In this document: positions 1 through 6,847 of the stretch, piece after piece
Layout of the letters: every line of letters starts with the position of its first letter
Numbering within the stretch: the stretch's first letter is position 1
Assembly: GCA_002314685.1 (NCBI GenBank)
Contig: DCHB01000015.1
Location: forward strand, 9,092 to 17,110
From: Clostridiales bacterium UBA1763
GTDB lineage: Bacteria > Bacillota > Clostridia > Oscillospirales > Oscillospiraceae
Reading direction: 5' to 3'
DNA length: 8,019 nucleotides
The notes under the pieces: model-generated
Databases searched by the model: none
The model's input: only the letters and a program-made list of their open reading frames with translations
What the model was told of the DNA's origin: nothing
Made by a program: the position numbers and the translations under genes

Positions 1-51
1 CCCGCTGTTTGCTGGTCTTTCCTGCTGACAGTTTTGTTTTTTGACGGTCTC
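1..51. other. Left-edge sequence, possible tail of an upstream rightward gene
   Basis: Two rightward frames reach stops here (TGA at 26-28 and TGA at 42-44), just before the terminator at 52-84. That is what the 3' end of a rightward gene would look like. The piece is too short to recognise a product or even prove that it codes. Confidence 0.2.
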
Positions 52-84
52 AAAATAAGACAGGGCAAAGCCCTGTCTTATTTT
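52..84. terminator. Bidirectional intrinsic terminator
   Basis: A perfect 15-bp inverted repeat (arms 52-66 and 70-84) encloses a 3-base AAA loop. The GC-rich core (GACAGGGC / GCCCTGTC) is flanked by an A-tract on the left and a T-tract on the right, so it can end transcription in either direction. It sits 13 bases past the stop of the leftward DUF975 gene. It probably also ends a rightward gene lying before the window, though that gene is not visible. Confidence 0.85.
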
Positions 85-97
85 TATGGGTTCATTA

Positions 98-811
98 TTA
101 AATTTCTGCTTCGGGCTCCTCAGTGGGCTCGGGGAAATGCTCCGCCTTGAGCTCGAGGTAAATCTGAGTTTTTGAAGCATAGTAGTAGGGCTGAACATAC
201 AAAACGCTCAGTATGCCGAAGGTGAGCAAGCTGAGTATCCACCAGCCGATGAAGGAAAGGTCGAATACAAACAGCTTCCACTTGCTTCCCTTTGTAAGAG
301 TCTTGCTGACTGAAAATGCTTCCTTGCGGTCAACCTCGGGGTTGTCGGCGAGGATGAAGGGAATCATGGAGTACTCGTAGCCCTTGATTATACCGGGGAC
401 GATGAGAAGCAGAGTCCACAGAATTGTGAACAGTCTTCTCAGGAACATGGTTACGAGGTTTCTGCCGTAGCTTTTGCCCTTGAAGCCGTCAAAGATAACG
501 CCGACCTCGGCATCCTCCTTTGCTTCAAGCACGAAGAACTTATAACAGCCGACAGCGACAATATTAAGCACCAGTATATTGAGCAAGAAGCCCGGGATAG
601 AGCTTGTTGTTGTCGTCGTTTCGCTTTCCTCAAGGATTGTTTCGATGTTTAAGGAGTTAGCATCGAGCTTCTCCATTGTGCTTGTGGTGGTCTCATAAAT
701 TGTTACGCCGTGCAGGCAGATTACGAGAACAACTGCAATAAGCACGCACATCCAGTAATTACGCTTGAATGCCGCCTTGCCGTTTGCTTTGCACGCTTTT
801 CTATCAAACAT
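98..811 (-). CDS. DUF975 family integral membrane protein
   Basis: This is a 237-residue polytopic membrane protein of the DUF975 family (Pfam PF06161), whose function is unknown. Family hallmarks are the basic N-terminus ending in the KRNYW motif (residues 17-20), the PGIIKGYEYSMIPFILADNP stretch (139-158), and the later block with SKTLTKGSKWKLFVFDLSFI and a QPYYYAS segment (168-213). Hydrophobic segments lie near 20-38, 72-94, 120-142 and 179-206. Between the first two is a Thr/Ser/Glu-rich loop (40-71) and the C-terminus is acidic and proline-rich. The start is ATG at 811 with AAGGAG at 819-824, 7 bases upstream. It is transcribed alone, divergently from the permease. The family assignment is firm; the biochemical role is not known. 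Confidence 0.88.
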   Translation of the reverse strand: MFDRKACKANGKAAFKRNYWMCVLIAVVLVICLHGVTIYETTTSTMEKLDANSLNIETILEESETTTTTSSIPGFLLNILVLNIVAVGCYKFFVLEAKEDAEVGVIFDGFKGKSYGRNLVTMFLRRLFTILWTLLLIVPGIIKGYEYSMIPFILADNPEVDRKEAFSVSKTLTKGSKWKLFVFDLSFIGWWILSLLTFGILSVLYVQPYYYASKTQIYLELKAEHFPEPTEEPEAEI

Positions 812-851
812 TGTTTTTCTCCTTTTATTAAAATTTGCTGAAGCTGAAATT

Positions 852-880
852 ATTGTAATATATCTTCAGGCAAAATTCAA
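852..880 (-). promoter_or_regulatory. Sigma-A-like promoter for the DUF975 gene
   Basis: Read leftward, TTGAAT (875-880) and TACAAT (852-857) are separated by exactly 17 bases. Transcription would start near 845, giving a leader of roughly 34 bases before the ATG at 811. Motif match only. Confidence 0.6.
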
Positions 881-904
881 TATTTAATGTGAATTATTTA
901 TCAC

Positions 905-933
905 TTTTCAATACTCATTTGCTATGCTATACT
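905..933 (+). promoter_or_regulatory. Extended -10 promoter for the permease-amidohydrolase operon
   Basis: TTTTCA (905-910) is followed after 17 bases by TATACT (928-933), which is preceded by TG one base away (925-926), making an extended -10 element. A second TATACT occurs at 938-943. The leader to the ATG at 964 would be only about 24 bases, so there is no room for a riboswitch or attenuator. Confidence 0.55.
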
Positions 934-963
934 GAATTATACTATGTATTCAGAGGTATTTAT

Positions 964-2097
964 ATGGAAAAGAAACTCACAACATGGGAAGCGGCGTGTA
1001 TAATCACTGGCTACGGCATAGGCGGCGGAGTTATGTCCCTGCCCTACCTTGCGGAGAGAAACGGCATTGTGATGTCTATTTTCATTCTCTCCCTCGCATT
1101 TGTTGCGAGCTACATTCTGCATCTTATGATTGCCGACCTCGCGCTTAAAACCGACGGCGGCGGGCAGATAATCGCCTGCCTCTCAAAGTTTTTGTTCCGC
1201 GGCAAGCTCAAAAATGTGCTGACCATTTCGTTTTTTGTGCTTATGCTCGCGATACTTTGCACAAATCTCACGGGCTACATATCGGGCGCAGAGGAAATAC
1301 TCATCGAGCTTTTTGATATTTCCGCACTTACCGCAAAGCTCATTTTCTATGTCGTTGCGGCGGCAGTTGTGCTGTTCGGCTTGAAGGCAGTCGGCATTTC
1401 CGAAAAGATTGCCATGGCGATTATTTTTTCACTTATCGGCGTGCTTGCCGTGGCTTCCCTCTTCTCCGACGGCAACAGAGTTCCGCTTGTTAAGCCCGAC
1501 TTAAACGGTGCGCTCGCCTTCTACGGTATGGCGATGTTCTCACTCGCGGCATTTTTCTCCGTGCCGCAGGCTGTTGTCGGTCTCGGCGGCGACACGAAAG
1601 AGATTAAAAAGGCAATATTCGTCGGATTTCTAAATAATTTTATCATTATCTGCGTCATCTGCTTCTGTGCACTGTATGCCTCGGATGAGGTGACCTCCGT
1701 TGCTATGGTCGGTTGGTCAAAGGGCATCGGTCTGTGGGCGCAGATAGTCGGCAGTGCCTTCACCGTGCTTGCAATGCTCACAACCTATTGGTCGCTGTCG
1801 CTCGCCCTTGCCGATATAGTGAGAGAGACTGTCGGCTGGGGACACCGTCCCTCTTGGCTTGTCGCAACCGCACCCTCGCTTGCGCTTGCGCTGTTTAACC
1901 TCGGCAACTTCATGGAGTTTATGCGTCTTGCGGGCGGGCTTATCTCTATAATAGTCGCGGTTATGACTATTCCCGCATTCATGAATGCACGCAACGAGGT
2001 GCCCGGCTCTATTATAAAGCGTAACGGCAATATTGTATGTATTCTCACAATTATCGCCTATGTTCTTATGGGCATCGGCAACATTGTTCCCGTATGA
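964..2097 (+). CDS. Amino acid permease, AAAP/HAAAP-like (LeuT-fold)
   Basis: A 377-residue inner-membrane transporter with about 11 hydrophobic helices (approximately 10-30, 36-58, 87-107, 125-143, 149-167, 184-203, 217-239, 256-282, 298-313, 320-340, 355-374). The first helix carries the Gly-rich, proline-ended motif GYGIGGGVMSLPYL (16-29), matching the unwound helix 1 of LeuT-fold amino acid permeases of the AAAP/HAAAP type. The reading frame is open from 889, but ATG 964 is chosen: AGAGG (952-956) lies 7 bases upstream, the protein then begins MEKKLTTWEAA as relatives do, and the promoter -10 lies inside the longer version. The gene ends in an ATGA overlap with the amidohydrolase gene, suggesting import of a substrate of that enzyme. 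The substrate is unknown; aromatic or branched amino acids or their derivatives are possible. Confidence 0.82.
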   Translation: MEKKLTTWEAACIITGYGIGGGVMSLPYLAERNGIVMSIFILSLAFVASYILHLMIADLALKTDGGGQIIACLSKFLFRGKLKNVLTISFFVLMLAILCTNLTGYISGAEEILIELFDISALTAKLIFYVVAAAVVLFGLKAVGISEKIAMAIIFSLIGVLAVASLFSDGNRVPLVKPDLNGALAFYGMAMFSLAAFFSVPQAVVGLGGDTKEIKKAIFVGFLNNFIIICVICFCALYASDEVTSVAMVGWSKGIGLWAQIVGSAFTVLAMLTTYWSLSLALADIVRETVGWGHRPSWLVATAPSLALALFNLGNFMEFMRLAGGLISIIVAVMTIPAFMNARNEVPGSIIKRNGNIVCILTIIAYVLMGIGNIVPV

Positions 2098-3701
2098 AAA
2101 TGAAAAAATCGGTTTTTTACAACGGAGTATTCCACTCCATGCTGTCTGAGGCTGACAGCTTCTACGCCATGGAGGTAACAGACGGCAGAATAAGCCGCGT
2201 TTATCCCTCAAAGGACAGCTTTCCCGACAGCGAAAAAACAAACGGCACGGATTTGTGCGGCAGGCACGTTTATCCCTGCCTTATTGACGGGCACACCCAC
2301 ATGCTTCTGACTGTCTCGGTTATGGCAATGGGCTTCAGTGCCTGTCAGATTACGCCCGAGGGCATATTCCCGAACACAGTTGACGGTGTGGGCAAAAGAG
2401 TGCGCGAATATGCCGAAAAGCAGAAGAAAAATGCCATAATTGCGATAAATAACTACATTCTTACCGCGATCGACGAGCGCAGGATGCCGACGAAGGACGA
2501 GCTTGATGCTTGGGGCGGCGGCAGGGCTGTTGTAATATACAATATTGACGGTCATTCAACCTCGCTGTCAAGCAAAATGCTCAGCATGATAGGCATTAGC
2601 CCCGAGGGGCATGACGGCATTTTGCAGGGCGAGGCAAATGAGCGTGCTCAGGGCAGGATAATCGACGCTGTCGGCGCAACGCTCGGGCTTTCGGATATTG
2701 CAAAGGGCGTCGGGCGCTTTCACAACTACTGCGCGGAGTACGGCATTAACATTGTCGGCGCGCTTGAGGGCAACGGCGACAGCAAAAACGACATAACGAC
2801 AAAGCTTATCATTCACCTTGCGCGGCACTTTGACATGAAGGTGCGTCTTTATCTGCAATATACGGATTTTGACCGCATTAAGCCCTACGCTAAGATGATG
2901 AAGCACCCTCGTGTCGGCGGATGCGGCGACTGGGAAATGGACGGCGCATCGGGCTCACATTCAGCAGCGTTTTACACTCCCTACACCGACACGGGCATGA
3001 CCGCGCCGTGCTACTATGAGCAGGACTTTGTGGATAAGATCACCGCACAGTTTGATGCCGAGGGCTATCAAATTGCCTCGCACGCTATCGGCGAGGCGGG
3101 AATTGACCGCATACTGTGCGCGTTTGACAAGCTGCCCGAGAAAAACGAGCTCCCGTATCACCGCATTGAGCATTGCGAATTTCACTCGGATGAGGCACTT
3201 GAAAAGCTCAAACGCGGCAGATACGCCGTTATGATGCAGCCCGGCTATGCGTGGATTGACAAGCGCTATCTTCACTCCTACGAGCAGGTTTTGCCCGAGG
3301 AGATAAGAAGCCGCATTAAGCTCAAATCTCTGTTTGACGCAGGCGTGTGCGTTTGCGGCTCGTCCGATTCGCCCGTGCAGGATATGGACCCGTATCTGCA
3401 AATGCTCGGCATGGTGCAGTTTTACAATGAGAATGAGAGCGTTTCGCCCTACACCGCGTTTTGCTCCTACACGAAAAATGCCGCCGCCGCACTGTTGGAG
3501 TCGGACGATTTCGGCACCCTTGAATGCGGAAAAATCGCAGACTTTTTCACTGCCGACTGTGACTTTTTCTCGCTCCCGCCCGAAAAGGTCGTCGCCTTCC
3601 GCCCTGTTCAGACCTATTACGGCGGCAAGGCATATAAAAACAAAAAAGGCTCCGTCGCAGAGCTTATCAAAATGCTGCTGACAAAGCCTAAGCTTATATA
3701 A
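2094..3701 (+). CDS. Amidohydrolase family 3 protein (YtcJ-like metal-dependent hydrolase)
   Basis: A 535-residue cytoplasmic enzyme of the amidohydrolase superfamily, family 3. The N-terminal beta-sandwich part (1-60) leads into the barrel with the metal-binding HxH in LIDGHTHM (H67, H69). Further conserved blocks are DGASGSHSAAF (283-293), SHAIGEAG (H330), HRIEHCEFH (H356, H360), and CGSSDSPV with the likely catalytic Asp D425. The C-terminus returns to the sandwich (GTLECGKIADF, 474-484). It should hydrolyse an amide or similar C-N bond, substrate unknown. The position that is Lys in many YtcJ-type proteins (KxxxDG) is Asp279. The start is ATG 2094, inside the ATGA overlap with the permease stop; ATG 2100 is an alternative. 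No Shine-Dalgarno is visible before either, so translation is probably coupled to the permease. It ends in the terminator at 3696-3736. Confidence 0.85.
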   Translation: MKMKKSVFYNGVFHSMLSEADSFYAMEVTDGRISRVYPSKDSFPDSEKTNGTDLCGRHVYPCLIDGHTHMLLTVSVMAMGFSACQITPEGIFPNTVDGVGKRVREYAEKQKKNAIIAINNYILTAIDERRMPTKDELDAWGGGRAVVIYNIDGHSTSLSSKMLSMIGISPEGHDGILQGEANERAQGRIIDAVGATLGLSDIAKGVGRFHNYCAEYGINIVGALEGNGDSKNDITTKLIIHLARHFDMKVRLYLQYTDFDRIKPYAKMMKHPRVGGCGDWEMDGASGSHSAAFYTPYTDTGMTAPCYYEQDFVDKITAQFDAEGYQIASHAIGEAGIDRILCAFDKLPEKNELPYHRIEHCEFHSDEALEKLKRGRYAVMMQPGYAWIDKRYLHSYEQVLPEEIRSRIKLKSLFDAGVCVCGSSDSPVQDMDPYLQMLGMVQFYNENESVSPYTAFCSYTKNAAAALLESDDFGTLECGKIADFFTADCDFFSLPPEKVVAFRPVQTYYGGKAYKNKKGSVAELIKMLLTKPKLI

Positions 3702-3736
3702 AACAATAACCGCCGTGGGCGGTTATTGTTTTATAT
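3696..3736. terminator. Bidirectional terminator shared by convergent operons
   Basis: A 19-bp perfect stem (3696-3714 with 3718-3736) closes on a 3-base GTG loop; its core is CCGCC/GGCGG flanked by A/T-rich arms that supply the U-tract in both directions. The left arm contains the stop codon of the amidohydrolase (TAA, 3699-3701). The right arm contains the stop codon and last codons of the metallophosphoesterase (TAA on the minus strand, 3723-3725). Confidence 0.88.
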
Positions 3737-4559
3737 TTATTACGCATATTTCGGGGCGGTTAAACACGCGGGGGATGAAGTAATAGCCCGCTAAGCCGCC
3801 GTTTATTATAATGGGTGTTTTGTCATCGACTGAAAACAGTCCCCTGTCGTATTTCGGAAACAGCCCCTCGGCAGGTGTCATCACTCCGCCGATTATCGGC
3901 AGACGCCATATCCCGCCGTGGGTGTGCCCGCTTAAATACAAATCCGCCGTCCAGCTTATATGCTCCTTTTCAAACAGCACATTTTCGGGCTGATGAACGA
4001 CGGCGATTGACGGTGCTTCGCTTTTTCCTATTTCTTCGAGCATTGAAAAGGTTATTTTGTCCCGTTCACTGCCGTCAAAATATCTGCCCGATGCCGCACC
4101 GATGCGCAGGGTGTTGCCGTTTATGCTCGCCTCGGCATAGCTGTCGTAGAGGACTTCTGCACCTGTTTTTTCAACACTGTCAAGCAAGCTCATACCGTTC
4201 ACGGCGAGGAAATCAGCCTCGTGATTGCCCGTTGCATAATAAACGGGAGCAAGCTCTGTGAGCTTTTTTATTAGCTCCGTGCTTTTTTGCACCTGCTTAT
4301 TCGAGGCTCGGCGGGTTATCATATCGCCCGCAATAACAATCGCATCGGGCTTTTGCTCAGATACGAGCTTATAAAGCTTGCAGTTATCTCTGCCGTAGCT
4401 CCAGCAGTGCAGGTCGGATATGCACACGAGCCGCGCAGTGCCGCAAAGCTTTTTCATCGGCACCGTGTATTGCACTACATTTATATTCAGTGCGCAGTCA
4501 ATAGCAGAGCACAGCATAAGCACCGCCGCGACACCTATGATTATCAGTAAAGCTATCAT
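3723..4559 (-). CDS. Membrane-anchored metallophosphoesterase, YkuE-like
   Basis: A 278-residue calcineurin-like phosphoesterase. All signature metal ligands are present: ISDLH (D49, H51), AGDM (D79), GNHE (N112, H113), VVHQPE (H189) and GHTHGG (H212, H214). The C-terminal IINGGLAGYYFIPRVFNRPE (251-270) is typical of the YkuE-type subgroup. One N-terminal hydrophobic helix (1-20) anchors it; no twin-arginine motif is present and charge bias does not settle which side the catalytic domain faces. Likely substrates are phosphoesters at the membrane or wall, not identifiable here. It is the second gene of an operon, starting 11 bases after the GtrA stop. ATG 4559 has a GAAGGG only one base away and a GAGAGAGG about 14 bases away, so its ribosome binding site is non-ideal and coupling with the preceding gene is likely. 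Confidence 0.85.
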   Translation of the reverse strand: MIALLIIIGVAAVLMLCSAIDCALNINVVQYTVPMKKLCGTARLVCISDLHCWSYGRDNCKLYKLVSEQKPDAIVIAGDMITRRASNKQVQKSTELIKKLTELAPVYYATGNHEADFLAVNGMSLLDSVEKTGAEVLYDSYAEASINGNTLRIGAASGRYFDGSERDKITFSMLEEIGKSEAPSIAVVHQPENVLFEKEHISWTADLYLSGHTHGGIWRLPIIGGVMTPAEGLFPKYDRGLFSVDDKTPIIINGGLAGYYFIPRVFNRPEICVINIKQ

Positions 4560-4570
4560 ACCCTTCGCTG

Positions 4571-4996
4571 TTAACCTCTCTCGCCCTCATCCTCAGCCTT
4601 GAACGCGAAAAAGCGCTGTCCGAAATAGTTGAGAATTATAAACAGTCCCATGCCGACAAGCATCGCTATATTTTCCTGAATATTCACCGTATATCCGCTT
4701 AAGACCGCCATTGTCAAGGGCTTTGCAATTCCGTATGCAATACCGTAGCAGACCGCGATGTTGGCTGTAAATCGCAACACGGGCTTCCATCCGCGTTCCT
4801 TGTTTTCAAAGGTGAAGTTCTTATTGAGAATATAACTCACTATGCTTCCGACAATGTAATTGAGTGCCGAGGACACCCAATAGGACAGCCCCGCCCAATT
4901 ATATGCGGCAAACATAACTCCCGTGCCGACCACAGTATTTACAGCCCCCACAAGCACATACTTGAGGAAGGTTTTGTCGAACAGCTTTTTAATCAA
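4571..4996 (-). CDS. GtrA family membrane protein
   Basis: A 141-residue protein with four hydrophobic helices (about 12-33, 40-58, 74-97, 106-128), the normal size for the GtrA family (Pfam PF04138). Diagnostic motifs are the first-helix KYVLVGAVNTVVGTGVMF (12-29), the NKNFTFENK segment after helix 2 (58-66) and the closing NYFGQRFFAF (123-132). Family members are thought to move or bind polyprenyl-phosphate-linked sugars in wall or surface-glycan assembly. The start is TTG at 4996, supported by GGAGG at 5002-5006 with a 5-base spacer; no ATG fits better. It is the first gene of an operon with the metallophosphoesterase and is divergent from the L,D-transpeptidase, a setting consistent with an envelope role. 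The gene whose sugar it would handle is not in the window. Confidence 0.87.
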   Translation of the reverse strand: MIKKLFDKTFLKYVLVGAVNTVVGTGVMFAAYNWAGLSYWVSSALNYIVGSIVSYILNKNFTFENKERGWKPVLRFTANIAVCYGIAYGIAKPLTMAVLSGYTVNIQENIAMLVGMGLFIILNYFGQRFFAFKAEDEGERG

Positions 4997-5034
4997 TTCC
5001 GCCTCCGTTGAGCATCATCTGTATTCTAATGTGC

Positions 5035-5063
5035 ATAGTATCATATTTTGCGTTCAATGGAAA
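5035..5063 (-). promoter_or_regulatory. Possible promoter for the GtrA-phosphoesterase operon
   Basis: Read leftward, TTTCCA (5058-5063) and TACTAT (5035-5040) are 17 bases apart, with a TG one base before the -10 (extended -10). Each hexamer matches consensus at only four of six bases. The leader to the TTG at 4996 would be about 32 bases. Confidence 0.4.
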
Positions 5064-5085
5064 CAGATTTGAGTATATTTTTCTG

Positions 5086-5114
5086 TTGCAAGCGCGGTTT
5101 TATTTTGATAAAAT
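5086..5114 (+). promoter_or_regulatory. Sigma-A-like promoter for the L,D-transpeptidase gene
   Basis: TTGCAA (5086-5091) is followed after 17 bases by TAAAAT (5109-5114), with TG at 5106-5107 giving an extended -10. Transcription would begin near 5121, a leader of about 25 bases to the GTG at 5146. Confidence 0.6.
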
Positions 5115-5145
5115 CTAAGAAAATCATCAACAAGGAGTATTCCCC

Positions 5146-6804
5146 GTGACAAAAAAGAAGTTTTCAACAGGTGCATTGATTATTTGCTTCGCTCTGTGCA
5201 TTGCGGCACTTTTCGGCGTTATTGCCTTTGCAGACGGTGTCAACTCTCCCGAAAAGGTGACGGGCTTGACCGTTACGGGCGGGGAAAATATGCTCACGGC
5301 GCAATGGGACGAGGTAATGGGCGCAGACGGCTACCGCGTTACAATCGTGAACGCCTCAACGGGTGCCACAGCACGCACCGTCAACTGCACCGACACAAAG
5401 CTCGATGTAAAATCGCTTAACGGCGCATACGAATACTCCGTGACCGTCACCGCCTACACGCTTAATCTCGGCGTAAAGAGCTACGGCGATCCCTCCGATG
5501 CGGCTTCGGCTCAGCTTACGAAAATTTTCCCGACCAAGGCAAAAAATGTTGAGGCAAGCTCGGGCACACTTTCCGTCAAGCTATCGTGGACGGCGGGCAA
5601 TTATGCCGACGGCTATATCGTGTATCTTGCCGAGGGGGACAGTCTGACCGAGCTCACAAAGACCACATCGACAAGCTTTGAAATCACCTCTTTAGAGCCG
5701 AACAACACCTACACGATTAAAATTCGCTCGTATCATACGGCAAACGGCTGGACAACCTACAGCAGCTATGTCACCGTGACGGCGACGCCGACGCTTTCAG
5801 TGCCGAGCAAGGTTTCGGGGCTTAAATGCGGCACAAAGGGCACTGAGGCATACCTCACATGGAATAGCTCTGATAATGCCGATTACTACATAATCCTCCG
5901 CTACAACAGCAAGAAGAACGCCTACGATAAATTAGGCACAAGCACAAAATGCTCCTACACCGTTACGGGACTTACAGTCGGCACAAAATACACCTACAAG
6001 GTGCAGGCAGTCAACACCGAGGGCGAGTTCAGCACAATGGGCACACGCTCATCGGCAGTAGCCGCAACGCAGTTTAAGACCAAAAACGGCTGGTTTAAGG
6101 AAAACGGCAAGTTGTATCTCTACTTGAGCGACAAGAAGCTCAAGGGTTATCAGAAGCACAGCGGCAATTACTATTACCTCGACAAAACGACGGGCGCAAT
6201 GCGCACGGGCTGGATATATGTTAACGGCTACAAGTACTGCTTCGGCAAAACCGCGGGCACACGCTTAAACGACACATGGAGCCTCGTTAAGAACAACGGC
6301 TCATATCTGATAAAGGTCAACAAGACCGCAAACACCGTCACAATCTACGCAAAGGACGGCGCAAAGGGCTACACGATACCCGTCAAAGCCTTCGTCTGCT
6401 CAACGGGCGACAGCACTCCCTCGGGCAGCTTCTCCCTCGCATACAAGTGGCGTTGGCTGTGCATGGTGGACGACAGCTACGGTCAGTGGGTGTCGCAGAT
6501 AACGGGCAACTATCTGTTCCATTCCGTGCCGTATTGGGGCGAGAAGGACAACAATCAGCTCGATGTTGACGAATACAACAAGCTCGGCACGACCTGCTCT
6601 CACGGCTGTGTGCGTTTGCAGGCGGCTGACGCGAAGTTCATTTACGACAACATACCAAGCGGCACAACAGTTACGATTTATTCCGACAGCTCAAACCCGG
6701 GTCCCTTCGGAAAGCCCACTGTCGGAAAGCTTGCCGCTGACCATACATGGGACCCGACAGACCCGAATATGTCCTATAAATGCGACGAATTGGGTTGTCA
6801 CTGA
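5146..6804 (+). CDS. Secreted L,D-transpeptidase with three FN3 domains and cell-wall-binding repeats
   Basis: A 552-residue exported protein. Residues 1-29 form a signal peptide (basic MTKKK, hydrophobic core, cleavage likely after AFA). Three fibronectin type III domains follow (about 34-128, 129-215, 218-307), each with the W...ADGY/ADYY and TYT/YEY pattern. Then come choline-binding-like aromatic/glycine repeats (313-372: NGWFKENGKLYLY, GNYYYLDKTTGAMRTGW, NGYKYCF). The YkuD catalytic domain (about 386-513) contains STGDSTPSGSF, FHSVPY (H459) and SHGCVRL with catalytic Cys488. It should form 3-3 crosslinks in peptidoglycan or attach proteins to it, outside the cell. The tail has a WDPTDP motif and ends with two cysteines and a His (C546, C551, H552). 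The start is GTG 5146 with AAGGAG (5132-5137) 8 bases upstream. It is monocistronic, ending at the 6806-6847 hairpin. Confidence 0.9.
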   Translation: MTKKKFSTGALIICFALCIAALFGVIAFADGVNSPEKVTGLTVTGGENMLTAQWDEVMGADGYRVTIVNASTGATARTVNCTDTKLDVKSLNGAYEYSVTVTAYTLNLGVKSYGDPSDAASAQLTKIFPTKAKNVEASSGTLSVKLSWTAGNYADGYIVYLAEGDSLTELTKTTSTSFEITSLEPNNTYTIKIRSYHTANGWTTYSSYVTVTATPTLSVPSKVSGLKCGTKGTEAYLTWNSSDNADYYIILRYNSKKNAYDKLGTSTKCSYTVTGLTVGTKYTYKVQAVNTEGEFSTMGTRSSAVAATQFKTKNGWFKENGKLYLYLSDKKLKGYQKHSGNYYYLDKTTGAMRTGWIYVNGYKYCFGKTAGTRLNDTWSLVKNNGSYLIKVNKTANTVTIYAKDGAKGYTIPVKAFVCSTGDSTPSGSFSLAYKWRWLCMVDDSYGQWVSQITGNYLFHSVPYWGEKDNNQLDVDEYNKLGTTCSHGCVRLQAADAKFIYDNIPSGTTVTIYSDSSNPGPFGKPTVGKLAADHTWDPTDPNMSYKCDELGCH

Positions 6805-6805
6805 T

Positions 6806-6847
6806 ATAAAAGCCTACGCAGAACAGATGTTCTGCGTAGGCTTTTAT
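6806..6847. terminator. Bidirectional terminator between L,D-transpeptidase and WYL regulator
   Basis: A 19-bp stem (6806-6824 with 6829-6847) with a 4-base AGAT loop; the GC-rich core GCCTACGCAG/CTGCGTAGGC is bounded by AAAA on the left and TTTT on the right. It starts one base after the transpeptidase stop (6802-6804) and its last base is the first base of the regulator's stop codon on the other strand (6847-6849). Confidence 0.88.

Noticed and set aside
889..963. 25-residue N-terminal extension of the permease from ATG 889
   Set aside because: It covers the likely promoter boxes and lacks a ribosome binding site; ATG 964 has AGAGG at proper spacing and a family-like N-terminus.
812..963. 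Possible riboswitch or attenuator in front of the permease
   Set aside because: The predicted leader is only about 24 bases and no stable hairpin is visible in the intergenic sequence.
2961..3401. 146-codon open frame antisense to the amidohydrolase gene
   Set aside because: It lies opposite conserved catalytic motifs, has no recognisable domain or ribosome binding site, and is of the kind expected from GC-rich third positions in the real gene. The same applies to 1717-2241 (-), 2208-2555 (-), 2568-2906 (-) and 3815-4261 (+).
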